NCBI GenBank assembly: GCA_963921195.1
Contig: OY992541.1
Coordinates: forward strand, 11,502,951-11,566,950
Direction: 5' to 3'
Source: Pegoplata infirma
Taxonomy: Eukaryota > Arthropoda > Insecta > Diptera > Anthomyiidae
DNA: 64,000 nt
In this document: positions 31,077-41,730 of the stretch, in pieces
How positions within the stretch are numbered: the first letter of the stretch is position 1
How the letters are laid out: every line of letters starts with the position of its first letter
Translations under genes and position numbers: made by a program
The notes under the pieces: generated by a model
Told to the model about the DNA's origin: nothing
Databases searched by the model: none
Seen by the model: only the letters and a program-made list of their open reading frames with translations

Positions 31077-31811
31077 GAGGCATTCCACACCAAATGTCCA
31101 GCGAAAAAAAACACGTGCCTTGAACTTCTGAATAGCTTGTATGGATAGCCCTATATCGAACTTAGAAAATTTCGTTTTTTGTTTTTCAATTTTTCAAAAA
31201 CTGGGCTTAGGAGGCATGGTCAAATATTGGAAAAATGGTCAAATTTGTGGCGAGTTGCCTTGATTAAATATTTATCACATTAAAACGGAATGCACAACAA
31301 TCTTAAAAATTTAAATTAATATATAGTTTTGTATGGGCTATTGATTAAATTTTTTTTTTTTTTTTTAATTTTCAGAACCCGTTCTGAAATTTTCCATTTT
31401 TTAAAATTTATCAAAAATCCGGCCACTTTTTTTTCTTTTTTATTAATTTTTTTTTAAAGTTTAGATGTTTGTCCATCCACACAAAAAAATTCAGAAAAAC
31501 ATTTTTCGTTGTGAAAATTTTCCAAAGAAAAAAAATTTATTCGATAGCCCATACAAAACTATATAAGAACGTTAATTTTTGAGATTGTGGTGCATTCCGT
31601 TTTAATGTGATAAATATTTAATCAAGGCAACTCGCCACAAATTTCACAATTTTCCCAATATTTCACCACGCCTTCTAAGCCCAGTTTTTGAAAATTAGGA
31701 AAACCAAAAACGCAATTTTCTTAGTTCAATATAGGGCTATCCAAACAACCTATTCAGCAATTTACGGGACACATGTTTTTCTGTAGCGGGACATTTTGTG
31801 TGGAATGCCTC
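31077..31811. mobile_element. Foldback element FB-F (735 bp)
   Basis: Arms GAGGCATTCCACACCAAATG..., CTATATCGAACTTAG..., GGCGAGTTGCCTTGATTAAA are repeated in inverse: TTTAATCAAGGCAACTCGCC, CTTAGTTCAATATAGGGC, ACATTTTGTGTGGAATGCCTC. The dyad centre is near 31445. ATAT follows on both sides, but the element may itself end ATATGAGG, so the target duplication is unresolved. No coding capacity. Confidence 0.8.
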
Positions 31812-32112
31812 ATATGTAATACTTCTCGTATTCTTTATTTTATAAAAATTATAGTTTTTAGACTTAATTTTTTAACAAAATTATTTTTCTGTTTAAAAGT
31901 CAGAAATCAATACAATCAGTACATATTTTCAAAAATCAGTACAAATCAGTACATAGATTTTTGATCAGTACAAGTGACTAAAAATCAGTACATGTACTTA
32001 TCAAATCAGTACGAATGGTCAGCCTAATCATGGATGAATATTATATATACTTTTTGGGGTCCACGAACGATATTTCGATGTGCTGGAGGGTTGGAGGAGT
32101 GGTTGGAGCGTA

Positions 32113-32485
32113 TAAAAAGTATTTTTACATTTTGGAGAGTATAAAAGATTCGGCACCAAAGAATATAACACTCTCACTTGTTTTATGTACATTTGATAAA
32201 CAATTGGAAAATTTTTATGCAAAAAGCTTAGACTTGGTGAAAAAGTAGTTTTGGTAAAAAAAATATTTTTTTTTTTCACGAAAGACAAAATTATGTTTAA
32301 AAAAATTTAATGAACGCAAAATTTTTGGTGAAAAAAAATTTTGATGGAAAAAAGCTTTTAATGAATTTTTGGTGAGAAAAAAATTGATAAAAAAAATTTG
32401 ATGGAAAAAATTTATGAAAAAAATGTGATAAAAAAAAAATATGAATAAAAAATGTTGATGAAAAATTATTGTTTTTGCTTTCAAA
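32113..32485 (-). repeat. R5 fragment, A-rich strand
   Basis: TTTTTACATTTTGGAGAGTA, GATTCGGCACCAAAGAAT, CACTCTCACTTGTTTTATGT, CTTAGACTTGGTGAAAAAGT, CACGAAAGACAAAATTATG, then AAAAAATTTGATG repeats. Truncated near 32485. Confidence 0.7.
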
Positions 32486-33012
32486 ATATTTTGAGTGTAA
32501 ATTCAAGGGAAATTGATAATGTTTTCCTTCTTTTAAGTTCATATTTTTCTTTAAAAAAAGGAAAGGAAAGCTTTTTAAATATTTGAAGTAAAAAATGGGA
32601 AAAACTTTATTTCAATTTAGTTCATACACATTTGAGGATCCGATAAACAGATCGATATGTCGACATTTTAAGTTAAAAAAAAAAATTCCCGAGTTATAAA
32701 AATTTTACTAAAATAGTGGAAAAAAGCTTCCTAAAATCTAAGAAGATGAACTAATAGGTAGCAAATTACATCCAAAAACTAAAGAAGAGGAATATGTCTT
32801 AAAAAAAAAGATTTTTTTTCATATATTTAGGGAAAATTTCTTTGGCTGTAAGAATTTCTTCCATGTATTAGGGAATTCCTTTTAAGGAAAATAATGGACT
32901 ATTTAACAGTACATGAACTAAAATTTTTCCCTAATTGTTAAGAAAATTTTCTAACTTTTTGTTAAATTTAACTAAATTGTGGGAAAATTTATAAACTATT
33001 TTGTAGAAATTT
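32486..33012. other. AT-rich stretch, nothing recognised
   Basis: No repeat family, array or gene supported. GATCCGATAAACAGATCGATATGTCG (32637-32662) is the only less AT-rich part. Confidence 0.35.
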
Positions 33013-33016
33013 TTAA

Positions 33017-34105
33017 CATGATAATGTTTTTAGGCTGGTGTCTTATTTTAAAAAAACTTGCAGTTCGCCACCTCAGTTTGACTATACAATTTAACAATTA
33101 ACGAAAAAGAAAACAAGAATTACTATTTAAATTTTCTTAAAACCAAAAATTTTAATAACTTGGGTTTGTAACTTGGATAGAAATTCACCTCGTAGTGAAT
33201 AAAACCGTTTTTCACCAGCTGGTGAATAAAAAGTAACATAATTATTTTTCAACAAAAACAAATTTGTTTTTTCGTCAAATTTTTGTTTTAACCTTCATCA
33301 ATTTTGTTTTTCCATTATTTTTTTTTCATCAATTTTTTTTTGTTTTTCATCAATTTTTTTGTTTTTACATCAATTTTTTTGTTTTTTCATAAATTTTTTT
33401 GTTTTTTCATCAATGTTTTTTTCATTATTTTTTTTTTTCATCAATTTTATTTTTTCATCAAATTTTTTTTTTCATAATTTTTTTTTATTAATTTTTTTTC
33501 ATCAATTTTTTTCATTAAATTTTTTTATTAAATTTTTTTTTAGCAATTTTTTTTCACCAAAGTAATATTTTTTTTATATTCTTTTTTCATCGATTTTTTT
33601 TTTCATCAAAAAATTTTTTTTACATCAAAAAATTTTTCTTTTCATCAGAAAAACTCATCAAAAACTTTTTTTATCAAAATTTTTTTTCACCAAAAATTTT
33701 GGGTTCATTAAATTTTTATTAACATAATTTTGTTTTTCGTGAAAAAAAAATATTTTTTTTACCAAAACTACTTTTTCACCAAGTCTAAGTTTTTCGCATA
33801 TAAATGTTTATCAAATGTACATAAAACAAGTGAGAGTGAAATATTCTTTGGTGCCGAATATTTTATACTCTCCAAAATGTAAAAACACTTACTTGCACTT
33901 ATTTTTGTACTCACTTACGAAATGTACAGCTCTTTTGGTTTTTTAATGGGGTCCTCGACTGATATTTCAATTCGTTTTGCATGGAATAGCAAAGTAATAT
34001 AACATTATTTTTACTAAAAAAACTATGCTTTGGCAGTACACCCAAATCTTCCGCAAAACAATATCATGATTTAATGTTTTGGGCAAGAGTACAAAATTCG
34101 CAGGT
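33017..34105 (+). repeat. R5 T-rich family, intact copy
   Basis: Starts after TTAA with CATGATAATGTTTTTAGGC, GCCACCTCAGTTTGACTATA, TTCACCAGCTGGTGAATAAA. A T-rich tract of about 450 bp (33255-33700, TTTTTTTCATCAATTTTTTT) follows, then GGGTTCATTAAATTTTT, ACCAAAACTACTTTTTCACC, AGTGAGAGTGAAATATTC, TGGGGTCCTCGACTGATATT, GCTTTGGCAGTACACCC, ATATCATGATTTAATG. It is the clearest reference copy of the family in the window. Confidence 0.75.
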
Positions 34106-34108
34106 ATT

Positions 34109-35399
34109 TTTTATACCCTACACTTTAGATGGTATATATAAGTTTGTCATTCCGTTTGTAACACCTCGAAATATTGGTCTAGGACCCCATAAAGTATATA
34201 TATTCATGATTCTCGATCGATTTTAAGACGATCTAGCGATGTCCGTCTGTCCGTCTGTCTCTCTGTTGAAAACACGCTAACTTTTGAAAGACTTTACGGA
34301 GGCTCCTGAAGTTTGGCATATATGTTGGGCATTTAACTGGTCAGGTTGGTATTGCAATCCAGCGAAATCGGTCCAGTGGTTCAAAAGTTATGAGCAAAAG
34401 ACTGAATTTCGGCAAGTGTTTTTCGTGAATTTATGAGATAAAAAGCACTATAACTTTCGAAAATCAATTCTGAGGATGCTGAAGCTTGGCATATATATTT
34501 TTCGTTCCTCCAGCCTAGTTCGTATTGAATTTCACCCAAATCGGTCCAGTGGTTCAAAAGTTATTAGCAAAACCGTGAATATCAGATTAGCTTCACCTTA
34601 AATTTACGTGGTGAAAACCCGTTAAACCTGTTTTACAACCATTGGTAAGTCACAAAAAAATATTTTAAAACGTATTTTTGTCACTCAAAAATATTTTTAT
34701 ACCAAAACAAAAAAAAATACACTCGAAAAAAATGTTACACTCAAAAAAAATTTTACACTCAAAAAAAAAATTTTTATTTTTTTTTTTAATGCAAAATTCA
34801 AAAAAAAATTTACACTCAAAAAAAAAAATTAGTTTTTTTTTTCAAAAATTACTAAAAAAAAAATTTTACACTCTAAAAAAAAAAATTTGTAAATTTTTTT
34901 TGAATGTAAGTCACAAAATGGTAAGTCACAAAAAAATATTTTAAAACGTATTTTTGTCACTCAAAAATATTTTTATACCAAAACAAAAAAAATACACTCG
35001 AAAAAAATGTTACACTCAAAAAAAATTTTACACTCAAAAAAAAAATTTGTATTTTTTTTTTAATGCAAAATTCAAAAAAAAATTTACACTCAAAAAAAAA
35101 AATTAGTTTTTTTTTTAAAAATTACTAAAAAAAAAATTTTACACTCAAAAAAAAATTAGTAAATTTTTTTTGAATGTAAAATTCGAAAAAAAATTTTACA
35201 CTCAAAAAAATTTTACACTCATAAAAAAATTAATTTTTTTTGTTTTAAATTACTAAAAAAAATTTTTTTACACAAAATAAAATATTTCTAATCATAACTG
35301 TTATTTTTTCACGTTAGAAAATTTACTATCACTTAAAATTTTCATTGTGGAGGGTATTCATAGATTCGGCCAAGTCGAATTTAACTTTTCTACTTGTTT
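34109..35399 (-). repeat. Dispersed repeat R2, full-length copy with a 276-bp internal tandem duplication
   Basis: Inverted R2 with both ends: TTATACCCTACACTTTAGATG..., GTCATTCCGTTTGTAACACC, GTCCGTCTGTCCGTCTGTCT (34241-34260), TGGTATTGCAATCCAGCGAA, two AATCGGTCCAGTGGTTCAAA blocks, to GATTCGGCCAAGTCGAATTT and CTACTTG. A segment starting GGTAAGTCACAAAAAAATAT occurs at 34644 and again at 34920, a 276-bp tandem duplication of the ACACTCAAAAAAA-rich interior. Confidence 0.8.
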
Positions 35400-36627
35400 A
35401 AATTTTAAGTTGTATTTTTTTGAGTGAAGAAAGAAATTATTTTTATTTTGTTTTAAATTATACGAAAAAATTCCACTCTAAAGTGCATTTAAAAATATTT
35501 GCTTTTAAGCATTTAATTGTTCATTGTCCATTTAAACGTTATTTTTATCAATATAAACAATTTTTGAAAATATCTGAATACAAAAAAAGTGTGACAGAAT
35601 TCATCAGACTGAAATAAGTCTAAAGCATAGTCAAAATCACATATGGCTATTTATAATTCTTTTCCAATAGGGTGGCACAAATATTTTTTACCAAATTTCA
35701 TGAGCAGGGTATTATAACTGATAGTTGTGTTGCAGCCCCCCTAGTAAAAATATTATGCTAATTTTACTAAATAGATCTAATTTGATCCGTAAAATGGTTG
35801 TATCAAATAATATCTAATTGTATCACTTTAGATAAAAAAATATAAAAATTTATACCATTTGATGCTGAATTTGGTCAAATCTAATTATATCAAATTGATC
35901 TTATAATATCTATTTTGATACAATTTGATGAGCAAAACCAAAATACGAATCTAATCATATATGGACCAATATCTAACCATATAAAGTGGATCAACAGTAT
36001 CAAAATGATAGATATAATTTTATATAAATTTATACGGAAGCATATTAACTCATATAAGATTGTAACGGTGGTCAGTGTATGAAGAGCATATAATTTCAGC
36101 ACCTTCCAAAGGTTGAAACAGAAACATTGTGGGGCCTGAAATTTTGCACTCGGTATTCCGTACGACGTCTTTTTAAAAATTTTATTTATATACGTTGATA
36201 TGTTTTTTATGCAGTTTATTTCTCCATATGTTGGTGAGCCACCTTATTTTGAAGTGAACCATAAAATCCGTTGATGTGCTGATAAAATAATACTTAAACA
36301 AAAACACATGTTTTTATGTCATAAAATAAAAATCATGTCAATTTTTTACACGGCTGATTTAAATAAATTTGCTTACGAGAGCGTATATTATTTAATGGAC
36401 ATCACAAAATAAAAAAAAAAACAATAAAATAAAATAAAATAAATATTAAAATTTAGTTTTTAAAACCAAAAAAAACGTCATAATTGAAAATCTAATTATT
36501 TCGATTTACACAAAAAAATGTTAGAAAAGCGAAAAATCTGTAGATAAAAAATTGAGATAGAGTCAAGGTTAAAGCTTATTCCACTAGTTTACAGAGATTT
36601 TCATTCAGAATGGTTGACATTTGCACT
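35400..36627. other. Unassigned AT-rich stretch
   Basis: At 35750-36080 TATCTAAT/TGATACAATTTGAT-type words recur irregularly, possibly a diverged short element, but no ends were found. The frame at 35420-35617 (65 residues, K/F/Y-rich) has no recognisable feature. Confidence 0.3.
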
Positions 36628-37137
36628 CCAAAAAAAAAACATTGTAAAATGACAAGAAAAGTTTGTAACTTTTTTCTACTGCCTCCTATTTGACAAAAAT
36701 TCCTTGTAATTTTACAGGATTTTTACAAATAATTTTGTAATTTGACATGCCTTTTATCAACAAAATTGTAAATTTACAATTTTTTTGACGCGATAAAACT
36801 TAAAAGTAAGTTTCGTGACTTTACTACAATTTTTGCTACCTTTTTTTTGTAAAAACTATTAGATTTTTTTGTAATTTTGCAAGCTTTTTACCAATTAAAT
36901 TGTAAATTTACAAATTTTTTTGGCGCAATACAACTTACAAGGAATTTTCGTGAGTTTACTAGATTTTTCTGTAAAAAAACCCTGAAAATTTCTAAAATTA
37001 CAAAAAATGTAAAATTAAAAAAAAATTAAAATTTCGATCAAAATTTTTTGTTAAAAAAAGGAATACCGTCAAATATTTGTAAAATGGGATTACGAGACTT
37101 TTTCTAACAATTTGACAAGGTTTTTATTGTATGTAGG
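36628..37137 (+). repeat. Dispersed repeat R4, copy 2
   Basis: Matches 9893-10420 in order: ACATTGTAAAATGACAAGAA, CTGCCTCCTATTTGACAAA, TGACGCGATAAAACTTAAAA, ACTTACAAGGAATTTTCGTG, GGGATTACGAGACTTTTTC, TTTGACAAG. Confidence 0.65.
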
Positions 37138-37184
37138 AAGAAAACCCCATTTTTGGCAAATTTTAAAAAGCTATTTATAGAACA

Positions 37185-38220
37185 AAAATGTCTGCGAATT
37201 TTGTACCCTTGTCCAAAACATTAAGTCATGATAATGCTTTCCGGAAGATTTGGGTGTACTTGCCAAAGCAAAGTTTTTTTTAGAAAAAATAATGTTATAT
37301 TACTTGGCTATTGCATGCAAAACGAATTGAAATATCAGTCAAGAACCCCATTAAAAAACCAAAAGAGCTGTACATTTCGTAAGTGCGTGCAAAAATAAGT
37401 GCAAAGAAGTGTTTTTACATTTTGGAGAGTATAAAAAATTTGGCACCAAAGAACACTCTCACTTGTTTTATGTACATTTGATGAACAAATGGAAAATTTT
37501 TGTGCGAAAAGCTTAGGCATGGTGGAAACGTAGTTTTGGTAAAAAGAAAACAATTTTTTTTTTCACGAAAAACAAAATTATGTTAAAAAAATTTAATGAA
37601 CCCATAATTTTTGGTGAAAAAAAATTTTGATGAAAAAAAGTTTTTGATGAAAAGAAAAAAAAAAAAAAATTTATAAAAAAAATTTGATAAAAAAAAATTA
37701 ATGAAAAAAAAAAAAAATTGAAGAAAAAACAAAAAAATTTATGAAAAAAAATGTTGATGAAAAAAAAATTTTTTATGAAAAAAAAAAATTTATGAAAAAA
37801 AAAATTAATGAAAAACAAAAAATTGATGAAAAAAAAAATTTGATGAAAAAAAAAATTGATGAAAAAAAATTATAAAAAAAAAAGTTTGATTACAAACAAA
37901 AAAAAATTTATAAAAAAAAAGTTTGATGAAAAAAAAATGATGAACAAAAAAAATTTTATGGAAAAAAAAATTTGATGGAAAAAAATGTTTGATAAAAAAA
38001 AAAAATTTTTGTTGAAAAATAATTATGTTACTTTTTATTCACCAGCTAGTGAAAAACGGTTTTATTCACCACGAGGTGAATTATTATCCAAGTTACAAAC
38101 CCAAGTTATTAAAATTTTTGGTTTTAAGAAAATTAAAAAAGTAATTCTTGTTTTCTTTTTCGTTAATTGTTAGCTGCAACTTTTTTAAAATTAGACACCA
38201 GCCTAAAAACATTATCACGT
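37185..38220 (-). repeat. R5 family, inverted copy
   Basis: Starts with the inverse of the R5 3' landmarks (GCGAATTTTGTACCCTTGTC, AGTCATGATAATG, GGGTGTACTTGCCAAAGC) and runs through about 450 bp of AAAAAAATTTGATGAAA repeats (37610-38000). It ends with TTCACCAGCTAGTGAAAAAC, TTCACCACGAGGTGAATTAT and AGCCTAAAAACATTATCACG followed by TTAA. Confidence 0.75.
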
Positions 38221-38293
38221 TAAAAGGTGGGTATAAACTAACAAGGGAAGTCGTTTATCTCCTATATTATGCAAAGAAACCTAGTCATGTTAT

Positions 38294-40489
38294 CAGTGGC
38301 GGGTACAGCTTTTGGGTTTGGGGGGGGAAATTTTGTTTTTTTTACTTCGAAAAAAAAATCATAAATTCACCTTGGACGAGCAAAAACAGGGATTCGTTTT
38401 TTTTGCAATGGAAACCTATAAAATCATCAAATTCATTAGTTTGTGCTGAAGGAGGGTTGTTTTTCATGATCATAAGTAGATCGTTAAGATATTTTTTTTT
38501 TTTAATTTGTCTAAAAAGAAAATTGTACGTTTTCTTCTACATAGAAAAAGTCTAAGATTCTAACACATTTGACGTATAAAAAGTCAAATCTAAAGCTTCT
38601 TCTTTACAAAAAATGCCCCAAAATCTGAGACTTTTTTCGTATAGAAAAATTTTCAGATTCTAAGAACTTTTTTCCACAAAAAATCTAAGATTCTGAAACC
38701 TTTTATAGAAAGTAAGTATCTCATATTTTAAAGCATTTTTAATAAATTTTTCTTATAGAAATGGTCTCAGGTTAGTATGTTTGTTTCGCACTGAAAGAAT
38801 TTATATTCTGAGACCTTTTTTTCTTTAGAAAAAGTTTCAGATTTTGAGACCTTTTTTATAAAGAAAGAGTTTCAAATTCTCAGACATTTTTCCTATAGAA
38901 AAAGTCTCAGATTCTTAGACCTTTTTCTTTTTAGAAAAAGTCCCAGATTCTGAGACCTTATTCCTAAAAAAAGTCTCCTTTTTTAGGAATAAGGTTTAGG
39001 AATAAGGTCCCATAGAAAAATTTTAGGTTCTGAGAGCTTTTTCTTATATAGAAAAAGTCTTAAGTTCTGTCACTTTTATCCCTAAGAAAAAGTAATAGAT
39101 TTTTCCATTATAAAAAGTCTCAGATTGTCAGACCTTTTTACTTAAAAAAAGTATCGATTCTAAAAAATTTTCCAATAGAAAAAGTCTCAGATTCTATGAG
39201 CCTATTCCTATAGAAAAAGTCTGATATTGTGAGACTCTTGCCAAAAGAAAAGGTCCCAGATTCTGAGACGATTTTTCTATAGAAAAAGTCTTAGATTCTG
39301 AGACCTTTCTTAGGTATAGTCTAAGTATAAGTCTAAGATTCTGGCACTTTTTAAAAAAAAAATCTCGCAGATTTTGAGAACTATTTCCAATAGAAAAAGT
39401 CATAGATTTTGAGACCGGTTTCCTATAGAAAAAGTCTCAGATTCTGAGACATTTTCCCTATAGAAAAAGTCTAAAATTCTGAGACCTTATTCCTATAGAA
39501 AAAGTCTTAGATTATAAGACCTTTTTCCAGTAGAAAAAGTGTCAGATTCTGTGACCTTCTTCCAATTGAGAAAGTTTAAACGTCTGAGACTTATTTTTCA
39601 ACAATAAAAAGTCTCAGACATTGACAGATTTTTCTTTTTACAAAACAATAAAATTCTAAGACCTTTTTCCTTAGAATAAGTCTGAAATTAAGTGATTCTG
39701 AAACTTTTTTCCCATAGAAAAAGCCTTAGATTCGAATACCTTTTCCATTTCGAAAAAGTCTCAGGTTCTGCGACCTTTTTCCTATAAATAAGTATCAAAT
39801 TTTGAGACCCATAGGAAAAGACTCAGATTCTGAGACCTTGTTCCTTTAGAATAAGTTTGAAATTCTGAGACTTTTACATTTTGGGAATTCTTCTACAAAA
39901 ATCCGAAAATGAAAATTTTTGAAGATGTGAAAAATTTTAGAGTTTTCTGCATCTTTTTTATAAAAAAAGTCTCAAAATTTAAGACCTTTTTAATATAGAA
40001 TAAGTCTCAGATTCTAAGACCTTTTTCCTATAGAATACGTATCGAATTCCGACACATTTTTTGTACAGAAAAGTCTCAGATTTTTCACAAAGAAAACTTT
40101 TTTTCCTCAAACATTTTCTTTTACGGATTTTTGTAGAAAAATTCTCAAAATATAAGTACTATTAAAAGATAGCAAAATTCATAATAAGATTGACAGATAT
40201 TTTTTCACAGAAAATTTTCAGATTGAGTCACATTTTTTCCTTTAAAAATTTAAAAATTTTCCCTATAAGAACTTTCAGATTTTTTCTAAGAAAAATTTTC
40301 GGATTTCGAGATAATTTTCATTCGGAAATTTTTTCGAAAATTTCCTTCTTCCTTCTTTCTTTTTTCTCCTTTTTCTTCCTTTTTCTTTCTTTTTTCTTTT
40401 TTCCTCTTTTTTCCCCTTTTTTTTTCTTTTTGAAATTTGGTCTGGGGGGGGAAATTTCCCCTTTTTCCCCCCCCTTGTACCCGCGCATG
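38294..40489. mobile_element. hAT-like element (2196 bp) filled with a CTCAGATTCTGAGAC tandem array
   Basis: Ends CAGTGGCGGGTACAGC and GTACCCGCGCATG are imperfect inverted repeats of the CAGTGGCGG kind known for hAT elements. The duplication CATGTTAT is perfect (38286-38293 and 40490-40497). The interior, about 38540-40080, is a degenerate tandem array of about 40-bp units, AGAAAAAGTCTCAGATTCTGAGACCTTTTTCCTAT in consensus. It is followed by a pyrimidine-rich block (40340-40430) and poly-G/poly-C blocks near both ends. No transposase. Confidence 0.85.
38540..40080. repeat. Degenerate ~40-bp tandem array with palindromic core
   Basis: Many variants of AAAAAGTCTCAGATTCTGAGAC follow one another at roughly 35-45 bp spacing. 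The core GTCTCAGATTCTGAGAC is a near-perfect palindrome, so each unit can form a cruciform. The 69-residue minus-strand frame at 39194-39403 is a translation of three units and not a gene. Confidence 0.75.
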
Positions 40490-40901
40490 CATGTTATATA
40501 CCAAATGAAATTTCTTTAGAAAACCTATATATGTGCGCTAAAAACGTGTCCGAACATGCACAACTTTTCGTCATATTGAGTAAAATACCAAAATTTTAGG
40601 ACATAAATAAGTTAATAAGTCGAAAAATATTAACTTCTTTGGCTAGTTGTTAGCACCACGAGATAGGTATCTTTAATACCTTTAATCTGATACCACACAT
40701 GCCTATATTAATTGTTTTAATAGGCGTAAATCGCAAAAAACTGAAAAAGTTTAATTTCACCCCATACAAAACGACCCCCCCCCCCCTAGAAATGAGTTTG
40801 GGCCGCTAAAAAAAATACGTGTCGAATTAATTTTCGTTGTTAACAACACATCCAAATTTCATGAAGATCGGAGGGTGACACCAGGGCGACTTCCCTTGTA
40901 A

Positions 40902-41730
40902 GTTGTAGCAAAATTGGCGAACAAAAACATTTTGCAGAAAAAATTTAATTAATTTTATACTAAAAAATACTACTTTCTTAAAAAAATAGTGCTCTTTAAG
41001 GGAAAAATAGAAAAAAGTGCTTTTTTAGAGAGATAGTGTTTTTTAGAAAAAGTAGCACTTTTTTGTAAAATAGTACTATTTAAGAATAGTACTATCTTAC
41101 CTTTAAGACAAAAACGTAATTTTTCAGGAAATAAGTACTTATTTAGAAAAATGGTACTTTTGTTTCCTAAAAAGTATTATATACAAAAAAAGTACTTTGT
41201 TCTAAAAAAAAGGGTATTTTTTTTAAAAAAGTACTTTTTTCTAAGAAAAAGATTTTTTTTTTAAAAGTATTTTTTTCTGAAAAAAATCTTTTTTTAAAAA
41301 AGGTACTTTTTATAAAAAAAGGACTTTTTTCTAAAAAAAATGTACTTTTTCTATAAAAAGTACTTTTTTCTAATAAAGAAATTTTTTTCCTAAAACAGCA
41401 GTATTTTCCTAAAAAAGTACTTTACCACTACTTTTTTGATAAAAGTACTTATTTTAGAAAAAGGTACTTTTTAAAAAAAAGTAGTAAAAAAAGTACTTTT
41501 TTAAGAAAATGTGATTTTTTTGTCTAAAAAGCAAATTTTTTTCTAAAAAGTACTTTTATTCAAAATATACCGGGTAGTAGAATCCCATCACTATTTATTA
41601 CGAAAAGAAAGGTGTCCTCCGCCAAAAACTCCCTATAATTGTTTTACCTTTTGGATGGAAAAAGAGAAAGTGACTTTTACTTGTTCCCTTTGTCGCTTTT
41701 TGTACAAAAATATTGGTGAATACTAACAAT
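40902..41730. repeat. Degenerate AGTACTTTTTTCTAAAAA tandem tract
   Basis: At 40975-41560 the words AGTACTTTTTT and TTCTAAAAAA alternate at about 25-35 bp with drift, giving many AGTACT palindromes. The flanks (40902-40974 and 41561-41730) include ACCGGGTAGTAGAATCCCATC and are unassigned. Confidence 0.6.

Larger units (their letters stand above)
30375..32026. mobile_element. hAT-like element (1652 bp) with CAGTAC-rich ends
   Basis: Ends TAGGGTGACCATTTTTTTC and the inverse of TAGGCTGACCATTCGTAC. Flanks ATCATGAA (30367-30374) and ATCATGGA (32027-32034) are a 7/8 match of 8 bp. The right end carries four or more AAATCAGTACAT-type repeats and the left end AAATCAGTAC once. It carries an R1 5' fragment and a complete FB-F element. 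No transposase recognised. Confidence 0.8.
29986..32110 (+). repeat. Dispersed repeat R1, 5'-truncated, split by a hAT-like element
   Basis: Left part 29986-30374: TTATTTGTTTATGATATTTA, CCCCCCTGGTTCAAGCGCAG, TTCAGGGGTCTAGCTC, GACGGACGGACG (30327-30339), ATCGCTAGAATGTC. Right part 32035-32110: TATATATACTTTTTGGGGTC, ATATTTCGATGTGCTGGAGG, GGTTGGAGCGTATAAAAAG. Removal of 30375-32034 restores a normal R1 order. Confidence 0.75.
38242..40898. mobile_element. Foldback element FB-D, copy 1 (TAA duplication), split by a hAT-like element
   Basis: Termini CAAGGGAAGTC (38242) and GACTTCCCTTG (40898, reading CGACTTCCCTTG) are flanked by TAA (38239-38241 and 40899-40901). The left arm is deleted just after the terminus (GGGAAGTC joined to GTTTATCTCC) compared with copy 2. 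Excluding the hAT insertion it is 453 bp. Shared blocks with copy 2 include ATATTATGCAAAGAAACCTA, CACGAGATAGGTATCTTTAA, and GGAGGGTGACACCAGGGCGA near the right end. Confidence 0.82.

Noticed and set aside
38148..38555. 135-residue frame
   Set aside because: It runs from R5 through the FB-D terminus into the hAT-like element, so it is assembled from three unrelated repeats.
40340..40430. Pyrimidine-rich block as a splice or promoter signal
   Set aside because: It is part of the hAT-like element near its right end and is mirrored by poly-G/poly-C runs; no nearby exon.
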